Numbered from the stretch's first letter, positions 45,482 to 55,482 are shown. The stretch is DNA of 64,000 nucleotides from Parasedimentitalea psychrophila (GCF_030285785.1 NZ_CP127247.1:868001-932000), one strand, 5' to 3'. Numbers and translations are program-made. The notes: a model not told the origin generated them from the letters alone.

Positions 45482-46509
45482 TGGAGATCCTGCGCTACGC
45501 GGTCTATCGATTTGGCACCATGTTGCTGACCTTGCTGGTGGTTTCGGTGATGGTGTTTGCCATCATCAACCTGCCGCCGGGTGATTATCTCAGCAACCAG
45601 ATCGCCGAGCTGCGCGCCACCGGGCAATCCGCTGGCGTTGCCAAAGCCGAGTTCCTGCGCAGCGAATACTCGCTCGACCGGCCTCTGTACCAACAATATC
45701 TGATCTGGGTTGGCTTCATGCCCGGCCCACACGGGTTTTACGGTCTGATACAGGGCAATTACGGCTGGTCGTTTGAGTTTGACCAGCCGGTGGCCGAGAT
45801 CGTCGGCGACACCCTCTGGCTGACCGTGTTGGTCAATCTTGCAGCGGTACTGTTTGTCTATCTGGTGGCCTTGCCGCTGGGGGTGATCGCCGCCGCAAAG
45901 TCGCGCACCTGGATCGACTACACCTCGGCCTTTGTCGGCTATCTGGGACTGGCCACGCCCAACTTTCTGCTGGCGCTGATCCTGTTCTACTATGGCCACA
46001 AGTATTTCGACCTGCCAATTGGCGGGCTTATGGACCCGGTCTATGAAGGCGAGCCTATGTCCTGGGACAAGGTCAAGTCGATCCTTATCCACCTGATCGT
46101 GCCAACCTTTGTGATCGGCACATCCGGCGCGGCGGCAATGATGCAGCGGCTGCGCGCCAACCTGCTGGACGAGTTGGGCAAACCCTATGTGGAGACCGCC
46201 GTCGCCAAGGGCATGGCCCCGGCCCGCATGCTGACCAAATACCCACTGCGCATGGCCTTTAACCCCTTTGTCGCCGACATCGGCAACCTGCTGCCCTCGA
46301 TGGTCTCGGGGTCGGTTCTGGTCTCGGTGGTGCTGGGGTTGCAAACCATCGGTCCCACCCTGTTGACCGCGCTGAAAACCCAGGATCTGTTCCTGTCGGC
46401 CTTTGTTTTGATGTTCGTGGCGCTGCTGACGCTCATTGGCACTATGGTGTCCGATGTTCTGTTGGTTCTGCTGGACCCCCGCATTCGATACGAGGGGCGT
46501 GAAACATGA
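45481..46509 (+). CDS. ABC transporter permease (YejB/DppB-like)
   Basis: A 342-residue inner-membrane permease with about six helices. MEILRYAVYRFGTMLLTLLVVSVMVFAIINLPPGDYLSNQIAEL is the typical DppB-type start. The LTVLVNLAAVLFVYLVALPLGVIAAAKSRTWID segment leads into the permease core, and the EAA loop is seen in ETAVAKGMAPARMLTKYPLRMAFNPFVADIG. It pairs with the next permease through a 4-base ATGA overlap. Confidence 0.94.
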   Translation: MEILRYAVYRFGTMLLTLLVVSVMVFAIINLPPGDYLSNQIAELRATGQSAGVAKAEFLRSEYSLDRPLYQQYLIWVGFMPGPHGFYGLIQGNYGWSFEFDQPVAEIVGDTLWLTVLVNLAAVLFVYLVALPLGVIAAAKSRTWIDYTSAFVGYLGLATPNFLLALILFYYGHKYFDLPIGGLMDPVYEGEPMSWDKVKSILIHLIVPTFVIGTSGAAAMMQRLRANLLDELGKPYVETAVAKGMAPARMLTKYPLRMAFNPFVADIGNLLPSMVSGSVLVSVVLGLQTIGPTLLTALKTQDLFLSAFVLMFVALLTLIGTMVSDVLLVLLDPRIRYEGRET

Positions 46510-47660
46510 CCCAGTTGCCCGACGGACGTTATGTCAACGACGCGCCCTTTGACGCCCAGGCCTCTTTGCAGCAACTTGAAAGACGGGATCTGGATGCCGC
46601 CAACTGGGTGCTGATCTGGCGCCAGTTCAAGACCCACAAACTGGGGCTGATCTCGGGTGTGTTCCTGCTGATCAGCTATCTGATGCTGCCCTTTGCCGGC
46701 TTTATCGCCCCCTATACCCCAAACGAGCGTCACCCCGATCACCTCTATTCGCCGCCGCAATCGGTCAACTGGTACCATGAGGGCGCCTTCATTGGCCCCT
46801 ATGTCTACCCGATGACATCCGAGGCGAACCTAGAGACGTTCCAATGGGAATTTGTCGCCGATACTGACAATCCTGCGCCGCTTGAATTTTTCTGCTCCGG
46901 CGAAGAATATAAGCTGTCCGGTCTGATCCCAACCAAGACCCACCTGTTCTGTGCCCCCGGCGAGGCCACAGTGTTCCTCTGGGGTTCGGACCGGTTGGGT
47001 CGTGATGTGTTCAGCCGCATCCTTTACGGCGCACAGCTGTCGCTGACGGTGGGCATCATCGGCATCACCGTATCGTTCCTGCTGGGCATCACCTTCGGCT
47101 CGATCGCCGGTTACTTCGGTGGTCGTATCGACTGGTGCATCAACCGGGTGATTGAGATCCTGCGGTCGCTGCCAGAACTGCCGCTCTGGCTGGCGCTGTC
47201 GGCTGCGGTGCCCTCAAACTGGGGCCCGGTGGCAGTGTTCTTCATCATCTCTGTGATCCTTGGCATCCTGGACTGGCCCGGCCTGGCCCGATCGGTGCGG
47301 GCCAAGTTCCTGAGCTTACGCGAAGAGGAATACGTCCGCGCCGCCGAAATGATGGGGGCCAGCCCCGGCCGGGTGATCCGCAAACACATGTTGCCCAACT
47401 TCATGTCGCACCTGATCGCCTCGGCCACCCTGTCGATCCCGGCGATGATCCTGGGCGAAACCGCGCTGTCGTTCCTGGGCCTTGGCCTGCGCGCACCGGC
47501 GGTCAGTTGGGGGGTGATGCTGAACGACGCCCAGAACCTCGCCTCGATTGAGATCTACCCCTGGACGGCCATCCCAATGTTGCCGATCATCATTGTGGTG
47601 CTGGCCTTCAACTTCCTTGGCGATGGGCTGCGCGACAGCCTTGACCCCTACCACCATTGA
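46506..47660 (+). CDS. ABC transporter permease (YejE/DppC-like)
   Basis: A 384-residue permease. Residues about 40-65 form the first helix (HKLGLISGVFLLISYLMLPFAGFIAPYTP), followed by a long periplasmic insert characteristic of YejE-type proteins, then GSDRLGRDVFSRILYGAQLSLTVGIIGITVSFLLG and the EAA loop EEYVRAAEMMGASPGRVIRKHMLPN, and the ETALSFLGLGLRAPAVSWGVMLNDAQN block. The stop overlaps the TTG start of the CoA-transferase gene. Confidence 0.94.
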   Translation: MTQLPDGRYVNDAPFDAQASLQQLERRDLDAANWVLIWRQFKTHKLGLISGVFLLISYLMLPFAGFIAPYTPNERHPDHLYSPPQSVNWYHEGAFIGPYVYPMTSEANLETFQWEFVADTDNPAPLEFFCSGEEYKLSGLIPTKTHLFCAPGEATVFLWGSDRLGRDVFSRILYGAQLSLTVGIIGITVSFLLGITFGSIAGYFGGRIDWCINRVIEILRSLPELPLWLALSAAVPSNWGPVAVFFIISVILGILDWPGLARSVRAKFLSLREEEYVRAAEMMGASPGRVIRKHMLPNFMSHLIASATLSIPAMILGETALSFLGLGLRAPAVSWGVMLNDAQNLASIEIYPWTAIPMLPIIIVVLAFNFLGDGLRDSLDPYHH

Positions 47661-49003
47661 CCCTGTTTCGCACCCTTCCAGATCCCGCCACTTATCGGGT
47701 AACAGGCTCCGGACAGCGCCCCAGCGCCTATGCCGTCACCGAACTGGCCGTGGCCTCTCTGGCGGCGGTGGGGACAGAACTGGCGGCGCTGATACAGGCT
47801 CTGAACCTCTCGGCTGACCGCGGTGAGATCACCGTGGACCAACGCCTGTGCTCGCTTTGGTATGGCTACAGCTTTCGTCCCTCCGGCTGGCATATGCCCA
47901 GCCTGTGGGATGCAATTGCCGGAGTGTATGAAACTGCGGATGGATGGATTCGCCTGCATACCAACCTGCCCCACCACCGCGCCGCAGCGCTGCGGGTGTT
48001 AGACTGTGCCAACACCCGCGAGGCCGTGGCCGACGCGGTGATTAAATGGTCCGGCAACGCACTGGAAAGCGCCATTGTGAACAGCGGGGGTGTGGCCGCA
48101 GCCCTGCGCTCGCGCTCCGACTGGCTAGCGCATCCTCAAGGCGCTGCCGTGGCTTCCGAGCAGCTGATCGACTGGATCGCCGCCCGCCCCGTCACCCTGC
48201 GGAATCGCCCGCAGGCCAGCCTTGCCCGCCCCCTGGCAGGGCTGCGCGTTCTCGATCTGACCCGGGTATTGGCAGGTCCAATCGCCACCCGCACCCTGGC
48301 CGGATTTGGCGCCGAGGTTCTGCGCATTGATCCCCCGGGGTGGGACGAACCCGGAGTGATCCCCGACATCTCTCTGGGCAAACGCTGCGCCTATCTCGAC
48401 CTGCACAGCCCGGAGGGCCAGGACCGGTTCGAGTCGCTGCTCGCCAAGGCGGATGTACTGATACATGGCTACCGCCCCGGCGCCCTTGACAGGCTTGGTT
48501 ATGGCCCGGATTTTCGCAAACAACTGGCCCCTAATCTGATTGAGGTCACCCTGAATGCCTACGGCTGGACCGGCCCCTGGGCCGGGCGGCGCGGCTTTGA
48601 CAGTCTGGTGCAGATGAGCTGCGGCATCGCCGATACCGGCCGCGCCTGGGCCGGGACCCGTCAGCCAACCCCACTGCCGGTACAGGCCCTCGACCACGCC
48701 ACCGGCTATCTGATGGCCGCCGCCGTCCTCTCGGCGCTGACGGCTGCAGTCACCGACAAGTCCGTCCCCCAGGCACGCCTTTCACTGGCCCGCACTGCGG
48801 CAATGCTCGACGGGCTGGAAAAAACCGCTTCTGGCCCGGACATAGCGACAGCCACAAACGCAGACTACTCCAGCACAACCGAGCACAGCGGTTGGGGCCC
48901 AGGTCAGCGTCTGGCACCACCATTGCAGCTGTCATCAACCTCGATGAACTGGGATCACCCGGCTAGCCAATGCGGCAGCGCCCACGCGGTTTGGCAAGAG
49001 TAG
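47657..49003 (+). CDS. CaiB/BaiF family (family III) CoA-transferase
   Basis: A 448-residue protein starting at TTG 47657, which overlaps the permease stop (TTGA). The family III core runs from about residue 190: ARPLAGLRVLDLTRVLAGPIATRTLAGFGAEVLRIDPPGWDEPG, LDLHSPEGQDRFESLLAKADVLIHGYRPGALDRLGYGP, and VTLNAYGWTGPWAGRRGFDSLVQMSCGI. The Asp that carries the CoA ester in this family should lie in the later GIADTG-type region. Its first 190 residues resemble a second, shorter copy of the fold. It would move CoA between organic acids, perhaps activating the imported substrate. Confidence 0.87.
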   Translation: MTLFRTLPDPATYRVTGSGQRPSAYAVTELAVASLAAVGTELAALIQALNLSADRGEITVDQRLCSLWYGYSFRPSGWHMPSLWDAIAGVYETADGWIRLHTNLPHHRAAALRVLDCANTREAVADAVIKWSGNALESAIVNSGGVAAALRSRSDWLAHPQGAAVASEQLIDWIAARPVTLRNRPQASLARPLAGLRVLDLTRVLAGPIATRTLAGFGAEVLRIDPPGWDEPGVIPDISLGKRCAYLDLHSPEGQDRFESLLAKADVLIHGYRPGALDRLGYGPDFRKQLAPNLIEVTLNAYGWTGPWAGRRGFDSLVQMSCGIADTGRAWAGTRQPTPLPVQALDHATGYLMAAAVLSALTAAVTDKSVPQARLSLARTAAMLDGLEKTASGPDIATATNADYSSTTEHSGWGPGQRLAPPLQLSSTSMNWDHPASQCGSAHAVWQE

Positions 49004-49014
49004 CAACCACCACC

Positions 49015-49058
49015 CGGAAAATTCGAATTTTCCGACCAAAAATCTTACAAGATTTTTT
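49015..49058. terminator. Bidirectional terminator-like palindromes
   Basis: A perfect 20-bp palindrome, CGGAAAATTCGAATTTTCCG (49015-49034), is followed at once by AAAAATCTT-AC-AAGATTTTT (49038-49057). They lie between two convergent genes, and the second stem is bounded by A and T runs, as expected for an intrinsic terminator working in both directions. Confidence 0.6.
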
Positions 49059-49150
49059 CACCGAGCCTTGGCGCGGTGCCACGCCCAACCCCAAGCCAGC
49101 CGCGTCAGCGGGTCTGCGCGGGGACGGGAGAGCCCCGCCTCCGTTAAAAT

Positions 49151-51481
49151 CTAGCGGTCGTCACCGCCACCATTGTCCTCCAGCACATCCTCGTCAATCG
49201 CCGCTTGCGCCGCCGCGGCGACCGCTTGCCGTTGCTGCGGGCTCAGATCTTCACTGCGTCCCTCAGCCAATCGCACAGTCACTTCGCGATGCGCGAAACG
49301 GATGCCCTCCCGTTCAAACAACTGGCGGATTTCCTCGTAGACCTTCTTTCTCACCAACCATTGATCGCCCGGTTTGGTCATGAATTTGACCCGGATAATC
49401 ATCGCCGAATCCTGCATCTCGATGACGCCCTGAGATTTCAGCGGCTGGATGAAATTGTCGCCGATCACCGGATCATTCAGCAGTTCCTGACCCAGCGTCT
49501 TGATCATCTTGCGCACCTTTTCCACATCGGTGTCATAGGTCACCCGCAAAGGCAGCTTCATGATCACCCAATCGCGCGAATAGTTGGTGAGCACCCGGAT
49601 CTCGCCAAATGGGATGGTCTGCAGCGCGCCTAAGTGGTGGCGCAGCTGGAACGACCGCACCGAGATCTTCTCGACGGTTCCTTTAACATCGCCAATATCG
49701 ATGTATTCCCCTTTGCGAAACGCATCATCCACCAGGAAAAACGCCCCCGAAAAAATGTCGCGCACCAGTGTTTGTGAGCCAAACCCAATCGCCAGACCAA
49801 CAACACCAGCGCCGGCAAACAATGGGCTGACATTGATCCCCAGTTCCAGCAGCACAATCAAACCAATCGACACCACAACCACCGCCAGGATACCGCCACG
49901 AAACAGTGGCAACAGCGTCGCCAACCGGCTGGCCCCATTGGCGCCGCCCTCGTCCCCCAACTCACCTTCGTCAATATCACCGGTTTCTTCGGCGATTTTG
50001 CTGTCGATCCAAATCCGAAACAGGTGGTAGACAATATAGCCAATGAACAGGATCGACGTCACGTCGATTGCCCGCTCCGAGGCCACACTGCCCATCCACT
50101 TGGCATCCGGGTTCCAGATTACGATCAGCGAATACGCCCCGACTACAAAGGCCAAAACCCCCGCGACCCGGCGGGCCAGATCCTCAAACGTGACAATGGG
50201 CTGCTGATCCTGCAAAGACCGCTGCGGTTCCCCATCCGGCGCCGTCGCCAAATCAGCTTCGCTCGTCTCCTCATTCAGCAGCAGCACCCGGCGCGAGCGA
50301 TCAAAGAAACGCTCGATGACAAAGTTAATGACCCCGTAAACAATCAGGATTGACGTCAGGGTGATGTAGGTTCCTGCCATCAGCGGAATTGACGCCTCCC
50401 GCTCCAACACCAGATCGAAGGCCAGTTTAAGCCAGCCAAACACCATATAGGTCATGATCACAGGCACCCAGAATGTGCTCAGGCCCTGCACCATCCAGCT
50501 ACACTCATACCGGCTTCGCCCGCCCCGAATGGCATTGCCGATAGCGCCTGCGTTAAAGATCACCATCGCCAGATTTCCAACCGTGCCCGCCAACGTCAGC
50601 ACGCCGTGAACCATGGCATAGACATTGTAGTTCAGGCCAAAATCGCCAATCCAGGTGGCAAACAATATCGAGGAAATATCATAGGTCGCCAGCAAAGAAG
50701 CCCAGAGATAGAGCCGCTTAGCATCGCGATCCGAAAAACTCGGAATACGGTACTGGCTGAGAAAGGGTGACAGCACCATACGCCAAAGGTCCGAAACCGT
50801 GCGGGCTAGGAAAAAGGCTGTGAAGACCGCTGTAACAGTGAATTTGACCGAACTATCTTCGGCTGGGCCAAAAATCAGATAACCAGCCAGACCCGCAAAG
50901 ATCATCGCAAATACCGTGGCGCCAATGCCCATAAAGAAGCGGAACACCAAAAACGGCATTTTCTCGCGATAGCCCTCGGGTGCGGATTTTATCCGTGCGA
51001 CCACCAGCCGTTTGGCAATGCGTTTGCCGTAGATCTCTATCGACAGCCAACGGCCAATCAACAACAACAAGACATTCCAGCCCAGGATCTCCAGATAGGT
51101 CTGAATACGTCCATCAGGACTGGTCTGGCGCAGGATGTACTTCACTTCGAACACCGAATAGGGCAAGGCCGCCAACCGGCTGCGCAGCTCCTGGCGGAAT
51201 TTATCCACTTCGGATTGCGCCTTCATCAGCGCCGACGGCCCCCCCATCGGATCGGCTGCCCCCTCGGGCGGTTCTGCATCAGCAGCCTCGCTGATCAGCT
51301 GACCCCGACCATTCAGCACGATGACGCCAACACCGCTGTCAGCGGCCTGTTCAATGGCTTGCGCCAGCGCCTCTGCGCCCACCCCATCGTCGCTCTGCGC
51401 CGCCAGCGGAGAGGCCAGAGGAGCCGCCAGCATCAGCGCCAGCAAGCCGCTCAACAGAAATCGAAAAAACGGATGCGTCAT
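49151..51481 (-). CDS. Large MscS-family mechanosensitive channel
   Basis: A 776-residue inner-membrane channel that opens on membrane tension to release solutes. Signal peptide MTHPFFRFLLSGLLALMLAAPLASPLAA, a periplasmic/coiled segment (ALMKAQSEVDKFRQELRSRL), then many helices. The MscS core is near 545-700: GVVGLAIGFGSQTLVRDIFSGAFFLVDDAFRKGEYIDIGDVKGTVEKISVRSFQLRHH (pore helix and beta domain), and IPFGEIRVLTNYSRDWVIMKLPLRV. The N-terminal extension resembles YbiO/MscK-type proteins. Acidic, Gln-rich C-tail. Confidence 0.93.
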   Translation of the reverse strand: MTHPFFRFLLSGLLALMLAAPLASPLAAQSDDGVGAEALAQAIEQAADSGVGVIVLNGRGQLISEAADAEPPEGAADPMGGPSALMKAQSEVDKFRQELRSRLAALPYSVFEVKYILRQTSPDGRIQTYLEILGWNVLLLLIGRWLSIEIYGKRIAKRLVVARIKSAPEGYREKMPFLVFRFFMGIGATVFAMIFAGLAGYLIFGPAEDSSVKFTVTAVFTAFFLARTVSDLWRMVLSPFLSQYRIPSFSDRDAKRLYLWASLLATYDISSILFATWIGDFGLNYNVYAMVHGVLTLAGTVGNLAMVIFNAGAIGNAIRGGRSRYECSWMVQGLSTFWVPVIMTYMVFGWLKLAFDLVLEREASIPLMAGTYITLTSILIVYGVINFVIERFFDRSRRVLLLNEETSEADLATAPDGEPQRSLQDQQPIVTFEDLARRVAGVLAFVVGAYSLIVIWNPDAKWMGSVASERAIDVTSILFIGYIVYHLFRIWIDSKIAEETGDIDEGELGDEGGANGASRLATLLPLFRGGILAVVVVSIGLIVLLELGINVSPLFAGAGVVGLAIGFGSQTLVRDIFSGAFFLVDDAFRKGEYIDIGDVKGTVEKISVRSFQLRHHLGALQTIPFGEIRVLTNYSRDWVIMKLPLRVTYDTDVEKVRKMIKTLGQELLNDPVIGDNFIQPLKSQGVIEMQDSAMIIRVKFMTKPGDQWLVRKKVYEEIRQLFEREGIRFAHREVTVRLAEGRSEDLSPQQRQAVAAAAQAAIDEDVLEDNGGGDDR

Positions 51482-51929
51482 GGGGAAATGGATCCTTGGG
51501 TGATTTGCGCAAAATTAGCCCAGCCCAAGCCAGAGCGCAAACCCCATCACCACACAGAGTTTTGCGCCCAGGTGAACCTCGGCCGATTGCATGTTATTTT
51601 CACGCAGGCTATACACTTCCTGTTCGCTATGCTCCGTGACCGGACACCTGCCTGCAAACAGTTTGGCAGCCGGAAAGCCCACGGAGAAACGCGGAAAAAA
51701 ACATGGACCGTGCCGGATCCAATTTTTGGAGCTGGCTGCGCAACCTGAGGCGAGCGATGGCCGAGCAGATAGGAATTTTCCCGACACCTCTAGTGGTGCC
51801 GTTTTTGTCGGTGTATCGACTTATGCGATCTCTCTATGTGCGCCCATTCCAAATGTTGCAATTGACGTCGCCCGATACCGCCTGCCCCGCCGCTTCCCGC
51901 TTCTTCGCCCCATTCGCTCAGGCTCATTC
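51482..51929. other. Divergent intergenic region upstream of the glycan cluster
   Basis: About 450 bases between the mscS-like and first glycosyltransferase genes. The glycosyltransferase frame is open back to 51591, but that extension lacks conserved features and no strong ribosome site is seen before ATG 51930. Promoters for both directions should be here; I see no clear operator or terminator. Confidence 0.3.
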
Positions 51930-53156
51930 ATGACAGTCCACACCATCTCCAACACCAAAGCGGGCGATAAGCCACGCGCGCCGCGGGTGATGCTCTACAG
52001 CCATGACACCTTTGGCCTTGGCCATCTGCGCCGGTCGCGTGCATTGGCCGGTGCCATTACCGCGGCCGACCCCACCGCCTCGGCTCTCATTCTGACCGGC
52101 TCACCCGTCGCTGGCCGGTTTGCCTTTCCCAGCCGGGTGGACCATGTGCGGCTGCCCGGCGTCATCAAACGTTCGGACGGATCTTATGCCTCGCGCACCA
52201 TGGGGATGAGCATTGATGAGACCACCAGTCTGCGGGCCGGGTTGATCCGCTCAACCGCCGAGCAATACAATCCCGATGTGCTGATTGTCGACAAAGAGCC
52301 CACCGGTTTTCACGGCGAGCTGCTGCCAACGCTGGACCTGTTGAAATCCCGCGGCAAGGCGCGGCTGGTGCTGGGACTGCGGGACGTGCTGGACGAGCCC
52401 GAGGTGCTGGCGGCCGAATGGCAGCGCAAAGGCGCTATCCCAGCCACCGAAAACTTCTATGATGAACTCTGGGTCTATGGGCTGCGCACAATCTACGACC
52501 CGACCGCCGGGCTTGAGCTGAGCCCCGCAGTGCAGGCCCGCACCCATTGGACCGGCTATCTGCGCCGCGACCTCGGCTCTGTCGGAGACGCCCCCAAGCC
52601 GCCTTATGTGCTGATCACCCCCGGCGGCGGCGGCGACGGCGCTGCAATGGTCGATCTTGTGCTGGCAGCCTATGAACGCGACCCGGATCTCAACCCGCGC
52701 GCCATTCTGGTCTATGGGCCGTTTTTGTCCGGCGACACCCGGGTCGCCTTTGAAACCCGTGTCGAGCAACTGAACGGCAGGGTCACCACCGTCGGCTTTG
52801 AATCCGAGATTGAAACCCTGTTTGCCGGCGCTCAGGGCGTGGTCTGCATGGGCGGCTATAATACCTTCTGCGAAGTTCTGTCGTTTGACAAACCGGCGGT
52901 GATCGTGCCCCGCACCACCCCTCGTCTGGAGCAGTGGATCCGCGCCAGCCGGGCTGAGCAGCTGGGCCTGATCACCATGCTGGACGAAAACCGCGACGGC
53001 ATGACGCCCGAGACCATGATCCGCGCGATCCGCTCACTGACACAGCAAAAACCACCCTCAACGGCCTTTCCTGCGGGCCTGCTGGACGGGCTCGACTACG
53101 TCACAGACCGGGTGGCCAAGCTGCTGAGCGGTGCCGCCATTGAGGCCGCCGAATGA
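51930..53156 (+). CDS. Glycosyltransferase, MurG/GT28-like
   Basis: A 408-residue GT-B enzyme. N-domain: VMLYSHDTFGLGHLRRSRALAGAITAAD, with the glycine turn typical of MurG-like acceptors; later LIVDKEPTGFHGELLPTLDLL. C-domain: YVLITPGGGGDGAAM, then VVCMGGYNTFCEVLSFDKPAVIVPRTTPRLEQWIRASRAEQLGL, the nucleotide-sugar binding block of the GT28 C-domain. No membrane segment. It begins a run of seven genes joined by 4-base overlaps. Confidence 0.87.
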   Translation: MTVHTISNTKAGDKPRAPRVMLYSHDTFGLGHLRRSRALAGAITAADPTASALILTGSPVAGRFAFPSRVDHVRLPGVIKRSDGSYASRTMGMSIDETTSLRAGLIRSTAEQYNPDVLIVDKEPTGFHGELLPTLDLLKSRGKARLVLGLRDVLDEPEVLAAEWQRKGAIPATENFYDELWVYGLRTIYDPTAGLELSPAVQARTHWTGYLRRDLGSVGDAPKPPYVLITPGGGGDGAAMVDLVLAAYERDPDLNPRAILVYGPFLSGDTRVAFETRVEQLNGRVTTVGFESEIETLFAGAQGVVCMGGYNTFCEVLSFDKPAVIVPRTTPRLEQWIRASRAEQLGLITMLDENRDGMTPETMIRAIRSLTQQKPPSTAFPAGLLDGLDYVTDRVAKLLSGAAIEAAE

Positions 53157-54397
53157 CCGAGACCTCGCCGCCGCTGGCGATTTTGGTCAAGGGTTGGCCA
53201 CGATTGTCCGAGACCTTTATTGCCCAGGAACTGGTGGCGCTTGAGGCGGCAGGGCATGGCTTTGAGATCTGGTCGCTCAGGCACCCCACCGACGTCAAGC
53301 GCCATCCTCTGCATGATCAATTGCAGGCGACAGTGAAATACCTGCCGGAATACCTGTATCAGGAGCCCGAGCGGGTTTGGCAGGCGCGGGCCATTGCTCA
53401 GTCTCTGCCGGGCTACCCCGAGGCTTACCGGGTTTGGCGCGCCGATCTGAAACGCGACCCCTCGCACAACCGCATCCGTCGGTTTGGTCAGGCCTGCGTG
53501 CTGGCCGCTGAAATGCCCGATGCGGTGCTGGGGCTCTATGCTCACTTTCTGCACACGCCCTCCTCGGTTGCACGCTACGGCGCGATCATGCGCGGGCTAC
53601 CGTGGAGCTTTTCCGCCCATGCCAAAGACATCTGGACCTCGCCCGACTGGGAGATTTCCGAGAAACTGTCCAGCGCCCATCACGGGGCGACCTTTGGCGC
53701 CACCTGCACCGGCTTTGGCGCCAAGCATTTGCAACAGATGTCAGATGATCCCGCCCGGATCGACTTGATCTACCACGGGCTCGACCTCAGCCGCTTTCCG
53801 GTTGCACCGGACCGGGTCTGGCGTCAGGCCACTGATCCGCTGCATCTGATGTCCGTCGGACGGCTGGTGGAGAAAAAGGGTTTTGACAACCTGATCGCGG
53901 CGCTGGCGCTGCTGCCTGCGGATCTTGACTGGCACTGGACGCAGATCGGTGGCGGCACCCTGCAAGCCAGGCTGACCGCGATGGCCAAGGACGCAGGCAT
54001 TGATCATCGCATCACCTGGCGCGGCGCTTGCGATCAGCCCGAGGTCATCGCTGCCATGCGCGCCGCCGATCTGTTTGTGCTGCCCAGCCGCATTGCCGCC
54101 GACGGCGACCGGGACGGGCTGCCCAATGTGCTGATGGAGGCCGCCTCGCAGCGGCTGCCAATCCTCTCCACCGCTGTGTCGGCGATCCCCGAGTTCATCA
54201 CCAGCGGCACCCATGGTCTGCTGGCGGATGATGCGCCACAGGCTCTGGCCGGGGCCATCCTGCAAATGGCCAACCATCCGGGGCAATCTGGCGACATGGC
54301 CGAGGCAGCGCTGGCGCGACTGAAATCCGACTTTGGCATGCCCCCAGGTATCGCGCGACTGTCGCAGCGCCTGACCACGATGCTGGCGGGTAAATGA
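53153..54397 (+). CDS. Glycosyltransferase family 4
   Basis: A 414-residue GT-B enzyme. The N-terminus LAILVKGWPRLSETFIAQELVALEAAGHGFEIWSLRHP is the pattern of exopolysaccharide GT4 enzymes. The retaining GT4 donor site is HLMSVGRLVEKKGFDNLIAAL and the E-x7-E-type region DGDRDGLPNVLMEAASQRLPILSTAVSAIPEFI. Start and stop overlap both neighbours by four bases. It probably adds a hexose to a lipid-linked or sugar acceptor. Confidence 0.9.
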   Translation: MTETSPPLAILVKGWPRLSETFIAQELVALEAAGHGFEIWSLRHPTDVKRHPLHDQLQATVKYLPEYLYQEPERVWQARAIAQSLPGYPEAYRVWRADLKRDPSHNRIRRFGQACVLAAEMPDAVLGLYAHFLHTPSSVARYGAIMRGLPWSFSAHAKDIWTSPDWEISEKLSSAHHGATFGATCTGFGAKHLQQMSDDPARIDLIYHGLDLSRFPVAPDRVWRQATDPLHLMSVGRLVEKKGFDNLIAALALLPADLDWHWTQIGGGTLQARLTAMAKDAGIDHRITWRGACDQPEVIAAMRAADLFVLPSRIAADGDRDGLPNVLMEAASQRLPILSTAVSAIPEFITSGTHGLLADDAPQALAGAILQMANHPGQSGDMAEAALARLKSDFGMPPGIARLSQRLTTMLAGK

Positions 54398-55482
54398 AAC
54401 CGGGTCAGGGCAAACGGGTTGCCTTTTACGCGCCGATGAAGTCGCCGCATCACCCGGTGCCGTCGGGGGATCGTGAAATGGCCCGCAACCTGATCGCGGT
54501 GATTGGTGCGGGTGGCGCCGATGTGGATCTGGTCTCCGAGCAAAAGATCTATGACAAACATGGCGACGGCGATGTGCAGCAGGATCTGCGCGCCCAGGCC
54601 CAAGGTGAGGCGGCGCGGCTGATCCGCGACATGCCCCATGCTGATCTCTGGGTCACCTATCACAATTATTACAAAGCCCCGGATCTGATTGGCCCCATCG
54701 TGGCGCGCGCCCGCGCCATTCCCTATGTGCAAATCGAATCCACCCGCGCCAGCAGCCGCCTGACCGGCGCCTGGGCCGATTTTGCCCAGTCCGCCCATGA
54801 CGCCTGTGATGCGGCGGATGTGATCTTTTACCTGACCGCCAACGACCTGATTACGCTAAAGCGCGAGCGCTATGGCCAACAGACCCTGGTCCACCTGCCG
54901 CCTTTCTTACCCGCCGCGACCCTGCCCCGGCCGTCCTCCCTGAAGGGTCCAATGCTGACCGCTGGCATGATGCGCGCGGGCGACAAGCTGGCCTCATATC
55001 GCATCATCGCCGAAACCTTGTCGCATCTGTCCGGCGACTGGCAGCTGGATATTGCCGGCGATGGCCCGGCACGCGCCGAAGTCGAGACATTGATGGCCCC
55101 GTTTGGCCCGCGCGTCACTTTTCTGGGTCAACTGGACCGCACCCAACTGGCCAGGGCCTATGGGCAGGCCAGCCTGTTCTTCTGGCCCGGTGTGAACGAG
55201 GCCTTCGGCATGGTCTATCTTGAGGCGCAGAGCCACGGGCTGCCGGTGGTGGCGCAGAATCGCCCCGGCCTTCGCGATGTCTTGGCAGTCGGGCAATATC
55301 CAGCGCCCGAGCTGGGCCCCCAGGCGCTGGCCGCTCAGATCTCGCAGCTTCTGGGCAATCCTGATCTACGCGCCAAGCAGGGTGCCGACGCGCAGGCCTT
55401 CATTGCCGCGACCCATCTTGCACCTGCCGCCACCCAACGGTTCTGGCGCGCCGTGACCCCCTTACTGGAGATCTCCACATGA
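54394..55482 (+). CDS. Glycosyltransferase family 4
   Basis: A 362-residue GT-B enzyme. It starts RVAFYAPMKSPHHPVPSGDREMARNLIAVIGAGGADVDLVSE; the SPHHPVPSGDR loop is the likely acceptor/donor glycine-rich turn. The C-domain has GPMLTAGMMRAGDKLASYRIIAETL, WQLDIAGDGPARAEVE, VTFLGQLDR and the catalytic-region GVNEAFGMVYLEAQSHGLPVVAQNRPG (ExFGMxxLEA), typical of GT4. Coupled to both neighbours. Confidence 0.9.
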   Translation: MKPGQGKRVAFYAPMKSPHHPVPSGDREMARNLIAVIGAGGADVDLVSEQKIYDKHGDGDVQQDLRAQAQGEAARLIRDMPHADLWVTYHNYYKAPDLIGPIVARARAIPYVQIESTRASSRLTGAWADFAQSAHDACDAADVIFYLTANDLITLKRERYGQQTLVHLPPFLPAATLPRPSSLKGPMLTAGMMRAGDKLASYRIIAETLSHLSGDWQLDIAGDGPARAEVETLMAPFGPRVTFLGQLDRTQLARAYGQASLFFWPGVNEAFGMVYLEAQSHGLPVVAQNRPGLRDVLAVGQYPAPELGPQALAAQISQLLGNPDLRAKQGADAQAFIAATHLAPAATQRFWRAVTPLLEIST

